This document shows positions 54,044-62,365 of a stretch of DNA of 64,000 nucleotides, in pieces. The position numbers and the translations under genes were made by a program. The stretch spans positions 53,627 through 117,626 of the forward strand of contig NZ_PXOH01000015.1 in NCBI RefSeq assembly GCF_003007785.1. The letters are read 5' to 3'. Below the pieces are notes generated by a model. The model was not told the origin of the DNA, did no database searches, and saw only the letters and a program-made list of their open reading frames with translations. Numbering within the stretch: position 1 is the first letter of the stretch; each line of letters begins with the position of its first letter. This DNA is from Aphanothece hegewaldii CCALA 016 (lineage in GTDB: Bacteria > Cyanobacteriota > Cyanobacteriia > Cyanobacteriales > Microcystaceae).

Positions 54044-55072
54044 ATGAGTAATACCCAGATTCGCAAAGACGATCATTTGCGGATTTGTTTAGAAGATGAT
54101 GTTCAATTTCATCAAACGACCAATGGTTTAGAAAAGTACCGTTTTACACATTGTTGTCTTCCTGAATTGGATCTCAAAGAAGTAGATCTATCTACAACAT
54201 TTTTCGGTAAAACCCTTGATGCACCTCTACTCATTTCCTCGATGACTGGAGGAACCGCAAAAGCAAAAGAAATTAATTATCGTCTCGCAACGATCGCACA
54301 AACCCATAAATTAGCGATGGGAGTCGGTTCACAACGAGTTTTAGTCGAAAAACCAGAGGTAGCGGATACCTTTGCCGTGCGCTCATTTGCCCCAGATGCC
54401 CTCATTTTTGCCAATTTGGGAGCCGTACAGCTTAATTACGCTTATGATTTAGAGCAGTGTTTACGCATCGTTGATTTACTTGAAGCTGATGCCCTGATTC
54501 TTCACTTTAACCCGCTACAAGAATGTATTCAACCTCATGGGGATACTAATTTTAAAGGTTTACTTGACAAAATAAACAATTTATGCTGTAAAATTTCCGT
54601 TCCTGTGATTGCCAAAGAGGTTGGGAATGGAATTTCAGGAAAAATGGCCGAAAAGCTCCTACAAGCAGGGGTAAAAGCGATCGATGTCGCGGGTGCGGGG
54701 GGTACTTCTTGGGCAAAAGTGGAAAGTGAGCGATCGCAAAATAACTTACAACGACGTTTAGGGGAAACGTTTCGAGATTGGGGAATACCGACAGCAGCTT
54801 GTATTGTTCAAATTCGTCAAGGTTTTCCTGATGTACCTCTAATTGCTTCAGGAGGGTTACGCAATGGCTTAGAAGTGGCTAAAGTCATTGCTTTGGGGGC
54901 AGATTTAGCGGGTTTAGCATTACCCTTTTTACAAGCTGCCGATCAATCTTTGGATGCTTTACACGAATTAGTCCAACTTCTGAGGGCGGAAATCACAACG
55001 GCTCTATTTTGTACTGGAAATAAAAATATAGCTGATCTTAAACATTCTAATGTATTAGAAACGATAACATGA
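54044..55072 (+). CDS. fni: Type 2 isopentenyl-diphosphate delta-isomerase
   Basis: FMN- and NADPH-dependent interconversion of IPP and DMAPP, used for carotenoid and phytol synthesis. The 342 residues form a TIM barrel with [10 protein letters not shown] (about 65-74), [41 protein letters not shown] and the phosphate-binding [13 protein letters not shown]. It follows pyrR by 32 bp. Confidence 0.96.
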   Translation: MSNTQIRKDDHLRICLEDDVQFHQTTNGLEKYRFTHCCLPELDLKEVDLSTTFFGKTLDAPLLISSMTGGTAKAKEINYRLATIAQTHKLAMGVGSQRVLVEKPEVADTFAVRSFAPDALIFANLGAVQLNYAYDLEQCLRIVDLLEADALILHFNPLQECIQPHGDTNFKGLLDKINNLCCKISVPVIAKEVGNGISGKMAEKLLQAGVKAIDVAGAGGTSWAKVESERSQNNLQRRLGETFRDWGIPTAACIVQIRQGFPDVPLIASGGLRNGLEVAKVIALGADLAGLALPFLQAADQSLDALHELVQLLRAEITTALFCTGNKNIADLKHSNVLETIT

Positions 55073-55102
55073 AAACACAGTACTAATTATCGATCGACTG
55101 CA

Positions 55103-56902
55103 ATGGGTCAATTCACTAAACAAATTTTTTCGAGTTGTCTAGGTAGTTTAGCGGCACTATTTTTCCTCCTGATTTTGGGAACTGGGGGACTATTAACCCT
55201 TTTATTTGTTTCTGCGGGACAAAATACAGGCCCATCAGTTGAAGATCAATCAATGCTTGTCTTTGATTTATCAACTACAATCAAAGATACTCAACCGGCT
55301 TCAACCTTAGCTCAAGCTTTGCAGGAAACTGGAACCACCTTAACACTACGCCAAGTCTTAGAAAGTATCGAAAAAGCTAAAGAAGATCAGCGCATTTCGG
55401 GTATTTTTCTCTATGGAAAAGGGGGGATCGATGAAAGTGGTTATGCAACTTTGAGTGAAATTCGCCAAGCGTTAGAACAATTTAAGAAATCAGGTAAAAA
55501 AATTATTGCTTATGATGTGGAATGGAGCGAGAAAGAATATTATTTAGGTTCAGTTGCGGATCAAATTTTTATTAATCCGATGGGTGGGGTTGAGTTTAAT
55601 GGTTTGAGTGTACAACCTCTATTTTATGCTGGTGCGTTAGATAAATATGGTGTTGGTGTTCAAGTAGTGCGGGTGGGTAGTTTTAAATCGGCGGTTGAAC
55701 CCTATACTAGACAAAACATGAGTCCTGAAAATCGTCTACAAATTAGGACTTTATTAGATAATCTTTGGGGTGATTTTATCACAAAAGTTTCCACCAGTCG
55801 TAAGATTGAGCGCACAACATTACAAGCGATCGCAGATAATATAGGTATTCTTAATCCACAGACGGCGAAACAAGTGGGTTTAGTCGATGAAGTCGCTTAT
55901 TTTGATGAAGTATTAGCAGAATTGCAGAAAATGACGGGAGAATCTAAAGAAGAAGGACAATCTTTTCGTCAAGTCGGTATAGATAGTTATGGGAGTGGTG
56001 TTTTTACTTCAGTCACTGACAAAAATTCGACGAATAAGATTGCGATTCTTTATGCAGAAGGTACAATTGTTGATGGCGCAGGAGACGCAACAGAAGTGGG
56101 GGGCGATCGCTATGCGCGAGAACTGCGTAAAATTAGGGAAGATGATCAGATTAAAGCGGTCATTTTAAGGGTTAATAGTCCTGGTGGTAGTGCAACAGCA
56201 TCAGAAGTTATTCTTCGAGAAATTAATCGTTTGAGTAAGGAGAAACCCGTTATTGTTTCGATGGGTGATGTCGCTGCTTCGGGGGGTTATTGGATTTCTA
56301 CAGGGGGTAAGCGCATTTTTGCCGAAAAAAGTACTATAACGGGTTCGATTGGTGTGTTTGGCATTTTGTTTAATTTACAAAAAATTGGTAATAATAATGG
56401 TTTAACGTGGGATAGTGTAAAAACAGGTCAATTAGCTGATCTTAGAACGAATGTTAGACCGAAAACGGAGAAAGAATTAAAAATTTATCAAGACTTTGTG
56501 AATCAGATCTATAGTTTATTTATTGATAAGGTTTCCCAGTCGCGTAATTTACCCCCAAATAAGGTCAAAGAAATTGCACAAGGTCGAGTTTGGTCAGGTC
56601 AAGAAGCTCTAAAAATTGGTTTAGTTGATGAAATTGGCGGATTAGAAGCAGCGATTCAATATGCCATTAAAACTGCTAAATTAGACCAAGATTGGAGTTT
56701 AGCAGAATATCCTAACCGAAGATCTTGGGAAGAAAAGTTAATCGAAAGACTTTTTAGTACTGAGATTACGGATTTAAGTTCATCTTCGGCTCAATTAACT
56801 CAAGATTTACTAAAGTTAAAAGAAGAATTGATTATTTTTCAGAGTTTTAATGATCCAAAAGGAATTTATACTCGTTTGCCTTTTTATTTACGAATTCAAT
56901 AA
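55103..56902 (+). CDS. sppA: Signal peptide peptidase SppA, long form
   Basis: The 599-residue membrane-anchored serine protease degrades cleaved signal peptides. One transmembrane helix lies near the N-terminus (about 12-37). The tandem ClpP-like domains provide the catalytic lysine in VGSFKSAVEPYTR (about 200) and the nucleophilic serine in MGDVAASGGYW (about 395). This Ser/Lys dyad spread over two repeats is typical of the long E. coli-like form. Its stop is close to the right end of a TnpB element. Confidence 0.95.
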   Translation: MGQFTKQIFSSCLGSLAALFFLLILGTGGLLTLLFVSAGQNTGPSVEDQSMLVFDLSTTIKDTQPASTLAQALQETGTTLTLRQVLESIEKAKEDQRISGIFLYGKGGIDESGYATLSEIRQALEQFKKSGKKIIAYDVEWSEKEYYLGSVADQIFINPMGGVEFNGLSVQPLFYAGALDKYGVGVQVVRVGSFKSAVEPYTRQNMSPENRLQIRTLLDNLWGDFITKVSTSRKIERTTLQAIADNIGILNPQTAKQVGLVDEVAYFDEVLAELQKMTGESKEEGQSFRQVGIDSYGSGVFTSVTDKNSTNKIAILYAEGTIVDGAGDATEVGGDRYARELRKIREDDQIKAVILRVNSPGGSATASEVILREINRLSKEKPVIVSMGDVAASGGYWISTGGKRIFAEKSTITGSIGVFGILFNLQKIGNNNGLTWDSVKTGQLADLRTNVRPKTEKELKIYQDFVNQIYSLFIDKVSQSRNLPPNKVKEIAQGRVWSGQEALKIGLVDEIGGLEAAIQYAIKTAKLDQDWSLAEYPNRRSWEEKLIERLFSTEITDLSSSSAQLTQDLLKLKEELIIFQSFNDPKGIYTRLPFYLRIQ

Positions 56903-56974
56903 ATTTCCGTCCATAATTTACTAAAGTTTACGCTCCAAACTGAAATTTTCCTGCTTCAATCTGGATAAGTCGGC

Positions 56975-58096
56975 TTAACCCAGTCCACAGGCTGAAACGG
57001 TATGACTTACCGCCATATTCTTTAAGTTGAGGCTTGCGTTATAGTCTCTATCGATAACTAAACCACACTCACAACTAAAAATTCTTTCACTTAAAGAAAG
57101 AGATTCTAAAAGATGTCCACAGCTAGAACAAGTCTTAGACGATGGGAGCCAACGACTAACAACTGTTAATGTAGAACCGTAGATTTTGCACTTGTACTCA
57201 AGCTGTCTACGGAACTCGTAAAATCCCATATCTTGTATCGCTTTAGCCAATTTATGGTTAGCCATCATGCCAGACACATTTAAATCCTCAATTACTATCT
57301 CGCTGTGGTTCTTAGCTAGATATGTAGTGATTTTATGCAATGTATCTTTACGGATGTTGACTATCTTCTGATGAAGCCTAGCAATCTTGATTTGAGCTTT
57401 TTTCCAGTTGGCTGAACCGATAACTTTATGTCGATTAATCCACTGTAACCCTTGCAATTTGGCTGAGTATTTTTTAGAGGATTTAGCACCCTCAAATGTT
57501 TGACCAGTCGAGAGTGTAGCCAATGATTTAACCCCTAAATCAACCCCGACGACATCAACTGTTTTTGGGGTAATTTGTGGGTCAACCTGTATCTTAAAAC
57601 TAATAAACCATCTATCGGCAGTACGGCTAATGGTGACAGATCCCCGAGTGTAGCCAGTGGGCAACATTTCATAGGTTTTTAACCAACCAATAACAGGTAC
57701 TTTTATTCGTCTCGGTTCTACTTTGATACACCCATCAAGGGTAAAAGAATCATGTTTCCCTTTCTTCTTAAATTTAGGTACACCAGAGATTTTCTTAAAG
57801 CATCTATCCCAAGCTTCTCTAAGATATCTAAGAGCATATTGTGGAGGACATTTAGAAACCTCGTAGTACCAAGTATTTTCAGGCTTAAGTAATGCTACTA
57901 ACCATTTATGCAAGTCAATCGCACTTGGAAATTTAATCTTGTCATTTGGATTGGCTTTATTATGGTCAAGGATTTGTTTTGTTAAACCCAAACCCCAATT
58001 ATAGGCATGACGAGCCGTACCCGCGTGCTTTAAAAAATCTGTACGCTGGACATTATTGGCTTTGATTTCTGTCTTGAATCCAAGTAAAATAGTCAT
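56975..58096 (-). CDS. tnpB: TnpB RNA-guided endonuclease, second copy
   Basis: The 373-residue protein has the RuvC residues Asp in GVDLGVKSLA, Glu in IVIEDLNVSG and Asp in VIDRDYNASLN, plus the zinc pairs CSSCG and CECG. The N-terminal OrfB part (ARHAYNWGLGLTKQILD) is complete. It is unlike the first TnpB (430 residues) in sequence and in its ends, so the two were acquired separately. It is probably active with a reRNA from its 3' end. Confidence 0.93.
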   Translation of the reverse strand: MTILLGFKTEIKANNVQRTDFLKHAGTARHAYNWGLGLTKQILDHNKANPNDKIKFPSAIDLHKWLVALLKPENTWYYEVSKCPPQYALRYLREAWDRCFKKISGVPKFKKKGKHDSFTLDGCIKVEPRRIKVPVIGWLKTYEMLPTGYTRGSVTISRTADRWFISFKIQVDPQITPKTVDVVGVDLGVKSLATLSTGQTFEGAKSSKKYSAKLQGLQWINRHKVIGSANWKKAQIKIARLHQKIVNIRKDTLHKITTYLAKNHSEIVIEDLNVSGMMANHKLAKAIQDMGFYEFRRQLEYKCKIYGSTLTVVSRWLPSSKTCSSCGHLLESLSLSERIFSCECGLVIDRDYNASLNLKNMAVSHTVSACGLG

Positions 58097-58124
58097 CTAA
58101 TTATTCTACGAAAGATTTACGGAA

Positions 58125-58262
58125 ATGGAAAGACTTGAAATCCAGTTACCAAAAAAAGAAAAGGAGATTTTAGAAAAGTATTGTGGGCAAACTAACAGAA
58201 CCATGACGGATGTACTTCGTAGTTATATTAGGGGACTAAAGCAAAGATTGTTAGTAAATTAG
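58125..58262 (+). CDS. Ribbon-helix-helix (CopG-like) small ORF of the TnpB element
   Basis: The 45-codon frame encodes MERLEIQLPKKEKEILEKYC followed by a helix NRTMTDVLRSYIRGLKQRL, which is the beta strand plus two helices of a ribbon-helix-helix fold (LEIQLPxxE...R.M.DVLRSYI). It is divergent from tnpB, its ATG 29 bp from the tnpB start, so it sits where a regulator of tnpB would act. Confidence 0.75.
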   Translation: MERLEIQLPKKEKEILEKYCGQTNRTMTDVLRSYIRGLKQRLLVN

Positions 58263-58314
58263 TAGCTAGTTAGCAACCCCCTGATGCGGGGGATCTGGTG
58301 TGCCAAAAACTGGG

Positions 58315-58731
58315 TTACTGAATTTTTAAGATACTCAAAATAAATAGAGTAAAAGTACTCAGTGAACCAATCCCAAACATGAGAGAACGGAGAATCGGAA
58401 TATTAGCAATATAAAACACTGGGTAGAAAGAACGGGCAATTACAAAGGCGATCGCGGTAATGGCTGCTAAATTAGAGTTAACACCTGTTACATAAGCTAA
58501 AATAGCTGCGGCTGCAAAAGGCATAAACGTTTCAAAAGCATTTTGATGCGCCCAAGTTGCACGCTTTGCATAATTGGGTAGTTTATCAAACATTTCACGA
58601 GGAGCCGACGTATCATATCCTATCTTCATCCGAGCGTATCCTACGACCATAAAAGGAATATAGATAAGGATAAAAGCCGCCAATATAGAATAAAGCAGAA
58701 TCGCACTAACTGATAAATTCATCTTAGTCAA
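58315..58731 (-). CDS. MAPEG-family membrane protein
   Basis: The 138 residues form four transmembrane helices (about 10-30, 62-80, 84-102, 112-135) with the family stretch WAHQNAFETFMPFAAAAILA and RSFYPVFYIANIPILRSL. Eukaryotic members act on eicosanoids and glutathione; the bacterial role is unknown. It overlaps the SLOG gene upstream by 8 bp. Confidence 0.85.
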   Translation of the reverse strand: MTKMNLSVSAILLYSILAAFILIYIPFMVVGYARMKIGYDTSAPREMFDKLPNYAKRATWAHQNAFETFMPFAAAAILAYVTGVNSNLAAITAIAFVIARSFYPVFYIANIPILRSLMFGIGSLSTFTLFILSILKIQ

Positions 58732-59227
58732 AGTAAAATAAGGTGACTAATTTTCTTTGGTCTTCTGCTTCTTGACAAGTTTGCAAAAGTGTGCTGCTGT
58801 CATGAAAAGCAAAACAGATTAACTGCTGACAACGAGAAACGATCTCGCGGTTACAAATTGAACTCGCCTCCCCCAGAGAAAGAACATCATTTTCTGGACT
58901 TTCGATTAAATGAATAACTTGTCGTAATTGATCTTGGGATTCTCTCGGTTGTCTTTCTAAACTTTGGGGCAAGATAACCGTTAAAAGATTAGGATCTGCT
59001 CGCATCGCGCCTTTAATGACGGCAGAATTTGTTCCTGTGGCACCAGAAGTCATGACTCGATTACCACCTAATGCAAGAGCATAAGTCATCATTTCAATCA
59101 ACTGCTGATGAGTGATGGGAACATGACGCGAACCAAGTAAAGCAATACGCTTAGAACCCGTCTGCTGAATCGCCGCGAGTTCCTGCGACAATGTATCTAA
59201 ACTAAGTGTTTCGATGGATTGACTCAA
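58724..59227 (-). CDS. DprA/SLOG-like Rossmann protein
   Basis: The 167-residue protein has the SLOG pattern of DprA and LOG proteins: KRIALLGSRHVPITHQQ, a GG-containing loop, and VMTSGATGTNSAVIKGAM, plus late ICFAFHDSSTLL. It is too short for a complete DprA (no winged helix), so it may bind nucleotides or nucleic acid rather than load RecA. It overlaps the downstream MAPEG gene by 8 bp. Confidence 0.7.
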   Translation of the reverse strand: MSQSIETLSLDTLSQELAAIQQTGSKRIALLGSRHVPITHQQLIEMMTYALALGGNRVMTSGATGTNSAVIKGAMRADPNLLTVILPQSLERQPRESQDQLRQVIHLIESPENDVLSLGEASSICNREIVSRCQQLICFAFHDSSTLLQTCQEAEDQRKLVTLFYFD

Positions 59228-59324
59228 AGATTTTTACGCTTCGTAAGTAGGGTCATTAACAGTTCGTTATTTTAGCAAACCTCGGTAGTCTTTAGGAAAT
59301 GAGTATAGAAAAAGTATCGCAAAG

Positions 59325-59354
59325 TTGTACATTTTCTTAAAAGTATGCTATATT
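59325..59354 (+). promoter_or_regulatory. Candidate promoter of tRNA-Val
   Basis: TTGTAC at 59325 and TATATT at 59349 are separated by 18 bp; the tRNA starts 14 bp after the -10 box. Confidence 0.55.
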
Positions 59355-59367
59355 TAATGATCTGTGC

Positions 59368-59441
59368 GGACGTATAGCTCAGTTGGTTAGAGTACGTCGT
59401 TGACATCGACGGGGTCACTGGTTCGAGTCCAGTTACGTCCA
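59368..59441 (+). tRNA. tRNA-Val(GAC)
   Basis: Acceptor stem GGACGTA / TACGTCC and discriminator A; D-loop AGTTGGTTAG; anticodon stem CGTCG / CGACG around the loop TTGACAT, giving anticodon GAC at 59402-59404; T-loop GGTTCGAGTCC. 74 nt, CCA not encoded. Such tRNA genes are frequent attachment sites for mobile elements, and repeats with a transposon-end-like sequence lie just downstream. Confidence 0.97.
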
Positions 59442-60003
59442 TAAAATTAAATAAGCTATTTATAATATTGAGTGTAATTTAAAGTTTGTTTTTGCCGTTG
59501 CGGCAAAGTAATGCCTTAAAAATGTAGCGGCAAGATTATGCTTTAAAAATTTAAGAGAAAAATAATGTGCATTATCAACTATCTCCGAAATGAATGTACA
59601 GGTCACTTTGCTACGATGACAGGCTTATGTTCTAAAATGAATGCGACACAGCTATGGTTTAATACGCAGTCTGCATTTAGCTTGATGTAACACCTTACAT
59701 TCTTGAAGTAGCCTAGAAACAAAGTAGTCAAAGCTGTTGAGAGATAGAAATCTTACTGTAATATACCTCTTAAGTCTTTAATCTTAAAGCGGTTTAGATA
59801 AGTATATTTTTTATAAAGAATATATAAAGCTTGAGTAGGAAATGTTGAATAGTATCAGTGTATTATCAGAAAAGTCCAGAATTTCAATGAATTAAAGCGG
59901 ATGTTGTCAGTTATTGAAACGAAAAATCTGTTTTTAAAATTAATGTTTATCTATATCTTGTATACTTATCTCAGTTAATTACCGAACTTTTGTCAAAAAG
60001 GTT
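59442..60003. other. Long non-coding region between tRNA-Val and tcmP with phased repeats
   Basis: This 562-bp region has no supported gene. Its first 225 bp contain four repeats (59500-59666) and a TGTACA site; the remaining part is AT-rich and must contain the tcmP promoter. No ribosome-binding site is seen directly before the tcmP ATG. Confidence 0.6.
59500..59666. repeat. Four phased repeats with a TGTACA site, possible Tn7-like transposon end
   Basis: Units of about 24 bp start at 59500, 59527, 59616 and 59643: GCGGCAAAGTAATGCCTTAA, GCGGCAAGATTATGCTTTAA, ATGACAGGCTTATGTTCTAA and GCGACACAGCTATGGTTTAA. They share a G-N-C-A...TATG...TAA core. Spacing within each pair is exactly 27 bp. A palindromic TGTACA lies at 59595-59600, 21 bp before the third unit. 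TGTACA followed by GTGACA-like repeats is the look of cyanobacterial Tn7-like and CAST ends, but the outermost boundary cannot be fixed from one end. Confidence 0.55.
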
Positions 60004-61290
60004 ATGAGGAGACAAAATATTGCTTGGAGTGCTGATGGAAGTGTCATACCAGAAGCAGAGCCTCACACTAAAGCTAAACATTACATTATAGAGACTTATG
60101 TTGTAAATCTCATTCATACCCTATATGGAAAGAGTAGACACGGAGTAACTAATTTTACATTTATCGATGGATTTTGTGGAGGTGGACTATACAAAGATCC
60201 TCAAGAGAAAGATATGTGGTATGGTTCTCCAGTTAAAATCATACAAGCAGTCAGGGAAGGATATAAAAAATCTCGAAGAAATTATCCTCTTAATGTTCAA
60301 TTTATTTTTATAGATAATCAAAAAGAACATTTGGATTATCTTAAAAACCATGCTATGCCTCGTGCCGGATTAGATGAATTATGTGATGGAGTCGTTCACA
60401 CTTTTACAGATGAATTCGGAACAAGAACTGAAAAATGTGAATTCATTCAGGGCGAGTTTGAAGAATTAATCGATCTCTGCATACTGAAGGCCGATCTTTT
60501 TAAAGGTCATGCATTTTTTCTACTCGATCCGTGGGGTTGGACTGATGTATCAATGGAGAGTATTAGAAAAATACATAGTTTGACTAAATCTGAAATTCTT
60601 TATACATTCATGATTGATTTTATTGCTAGATTTATTACAGAACGAGATACAAATCTTCAGAAAGCTTTCCGTGATATTCTTGAAGCTGATGGTTATTACG
60701 ATTTAAAAAAAATAACAGATTTAGGCAGTACCTCGGTACAATGCTATTTAAGAAATGAGTCTATGAGGCTTTTTCGAGAAAAAGGTAAGTTTAAGAAAGC
60801 ATTTACGTTTTCTATGGTTCCAAGAGGAGATACTAGACCTTTATACTATCTTATTCATCTTTCTAAAAGTTTAACTGCATTACAAGTTATCAAAGATTCA
60901 TTCTGGCAAAATAATAATTCATTTTATCAATACCATTTTGAGATCTATGGATATACTTTTAGAACAACTGATTTTTATGAAGAGAATCAATTATCTTTAG
61001 AATTTGATATTACAGAAAATAATTATAATTATTCTATTAAAAAGCTTCATCAACAATTAGCCAATTTAATTTATAGCCAGGAAGAAATTACCTTTCTCAA
61101 TTTATGTGAAAGAACTATGGAACTCAATCCAGCTAATAGAAAACAATATGTAGAACTTATTAATATTTTAAGAATGGAAGGAGATATTGAAGTTATAAGA
61201 AATGATAAACTACTTAATGGTAAAAAGCCAGATTTACAAAAAAATGACCTTATCAAACAGCCATCAACAAAACAACTTAGACTTTTCTGA
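60004..61290 (+). CDS. tcmP: Three-Cys-motif partner protein TcmP
   Basis: The 428 residues match the TcmP family: an early KAKHYIIETYVVNL helix, the Gly-rich FTFIDGFCGGGLYKDP (about 51-66) that reads like a Rossmann nucleotide-binding loop, LLDPWGW, and a long helical C-terminal part. TcmP genes occur beside genes for three-Cys-motif proteins, and one is convergent with it, 39 bp away. The extreme C-terminus KQLRLF resembles a DNA clamp-binding motif. Cellular function is not established. Confidence 0.88.
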   Translation: MRRQNIAWSADGSVIPEAEPHTKAKHYIIETYVVNLIHTLYGKSRHGVTNFTFIDGFCGGGLYKDPQEKDMWYGSPVKIIQAVREGYKKSRRNYPLNVQFIFIDNQKEHLDYLKNHAMPRAGLDELCDGVVHTFTDEFGTRTEKCEFIQGEFEELIDLCILKADLFKGHAFFLLDPWGWTDVSMESIRKIHSLTKSEILYTFMIDFIARFITERDTNLQKAFRDILEADGYYDLKKITDLGSTSVQCYLRNESMRLFREKGKFKKAFTFSMVPRGDTRPLYYLIHLSKSLTALQVIKDSFWQNNNSFYQYHFEIYGYTFRTTDFYEENQLSLEFDITENNYNYSIKKLHQQLANLIYSQEEITFLNLCERTMELNPANRKQYVELINILRMEGDIEVIRNDKLLNGKKPDLQKNDLIKQPSTKQLRLF

Positions 61291-61329
61291 TAAAAAAGCT
61301 TTTGTATTCCCTTGTTAAATAAAAACAAG

Positions 61330-62091
61330 CTAAATAAGGCTGAGTTGTTTTTGCTTAACGTCATTTGCCTTCCACTGCTGTAAATGTCTTTTCCAAGATG
61401 GGGGCATTTCATCCCAAGTTTGTCCGTTTAGAAGGCGACCACCTGCTTTAGAATGTTTGCCACCCCACTGCTTGAAGAAGAAAGCTACATTTGCTTTTTG
61501 TGCTTGATACAATATATCTTCAACCCATTCCTGCTGAAGTGGTCGATGTTTTAGTCCTGATTCTCCGCCAACAATGATCCAATCAATATTAGTCAGATCT
61601 AATTTTAATGAGCCTAATAGAGGTTCACAAGAGAGAAAACGTATTTTAGCTGGTATTTGTCGAAGATAGTCCACTCTAGAAACATACTTTTGATTCTCAA
61701 CAGATACACCCATCCATATATTATCTGTCCAGTTTAATTGTGGGGCGATTTTAAGTAAATGTTCATGTCTTTTCGTCAAAATTTGATAGATATGCCAGGG
61801 TGTTTCATTCATTATATTAAACACTTTTTCAAGAAACTCTAATGGTATTTGCTCATGAAATAAATCACTCATAGAATTAACAAAAATTCTACTTGGATTT
61901 CTCCAGTGTTTAGGTTCATCAAGTCTGTTATGATGTAAAGTCAATTTGAATCCTTGAGGAAAAGTTTGTGTAAATCTTTCTGTAATTGCTTCCGCATAAC
62001 AATATTTACAACCTGTACTAACTTTGTCGCAACCTGTCGTTGGATTCCAAGTTTTATCTGTCCATTCGATACCTGTTTGAGGGCTTGACAT
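61330..62091 (-). CDS. Three-Cys-motif protein, phage Gp37/Gp68-like (DUF5131)
   Basis: The 253-residue protein has the triple-cysteine motif C21-x6-C28-x2-C31 (TGCDKVSTGCKYCYAE), with the surrounding IEWTDKTWNPTTGC start and YCYAE that are hallmarks of DUF5131. The motif resembles an iron-sulfur or radical SAM-type cluster site. Other conserved pieces are FVNSMSDLFHE, WMGVSVENQ, FLSCEPLLG and WIIVGGESG. The last residues are KQLSLI, again clamp-motif-like. It is partner to TcmP. Confidence 0.9.
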   Translation of the reverse strand: MSSPQTGIEWTDKTWNPTTGCDKVSTGCKYCYAEAITERFTQTFPQGFKLTLHHNRLDEPKHWRNPSRIFVNSMSDLFHEQIPLEFLEKVFNIMNETPWHIYQILTKRHEHLLKIAPQLNWTDNIWMGVSVENQKYVSRVDYLRQIPAKIRFLSCEPLLGSLKLDLTNIDWIIVGGESGLKHRPLQQEWVEDILYQAQKANVAFFFKQWGGKHSKAGGRLLNGQTWDEMPPSWKRHLQQWKANDVKQKQLSLI

Positions 62092-62365
62092 TACAAATTC
62101 CTCTCTTTTAGTAGATTTAGTATAGTAGTATTAATTTTATCATTTCTATTTATAATTATCAAAAAAAATATTATTTTTATTTGTTATTATTAATTTCCAG
62201 AGTAAAAATGTATTTATAACTTAAATTCAACGCTTATCTTTTAAAAATAGATTCATGGCACGCGATACGATTTAAAAATCCAAGTATCACAGCTTAGAAT
62301 AATAGATCTAAACTTGTAAGAGATAAAATTATACACATTTGTATTAATAATTTACTGTTAAATTA

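Larger units (their letters stand above)
56910..58295 (-). mobile_element. IS200/IS605-type element with tnpB and a divergent ribbon-helix-helix ORF
   Basis: The right end at low coordinates has an AGTTT / AAACT hairpin with AATTT / AAATT outside it (about 56915-56947). The left end at 58277-58292 has CCCCC / GGGGG. The element lies between the convergent stops of sppA and the MAPEG gene, so it disrupts neither. No tnpA is present. End positions are approximate. Confidence 0.7.

Noticed and set aside
59500..59666. A CRISPR array
   Set aside because: The repeats are too few and too degenerate, with 27-bp phase and no spacers of uniform length and unique sequence. No cas gene is near.
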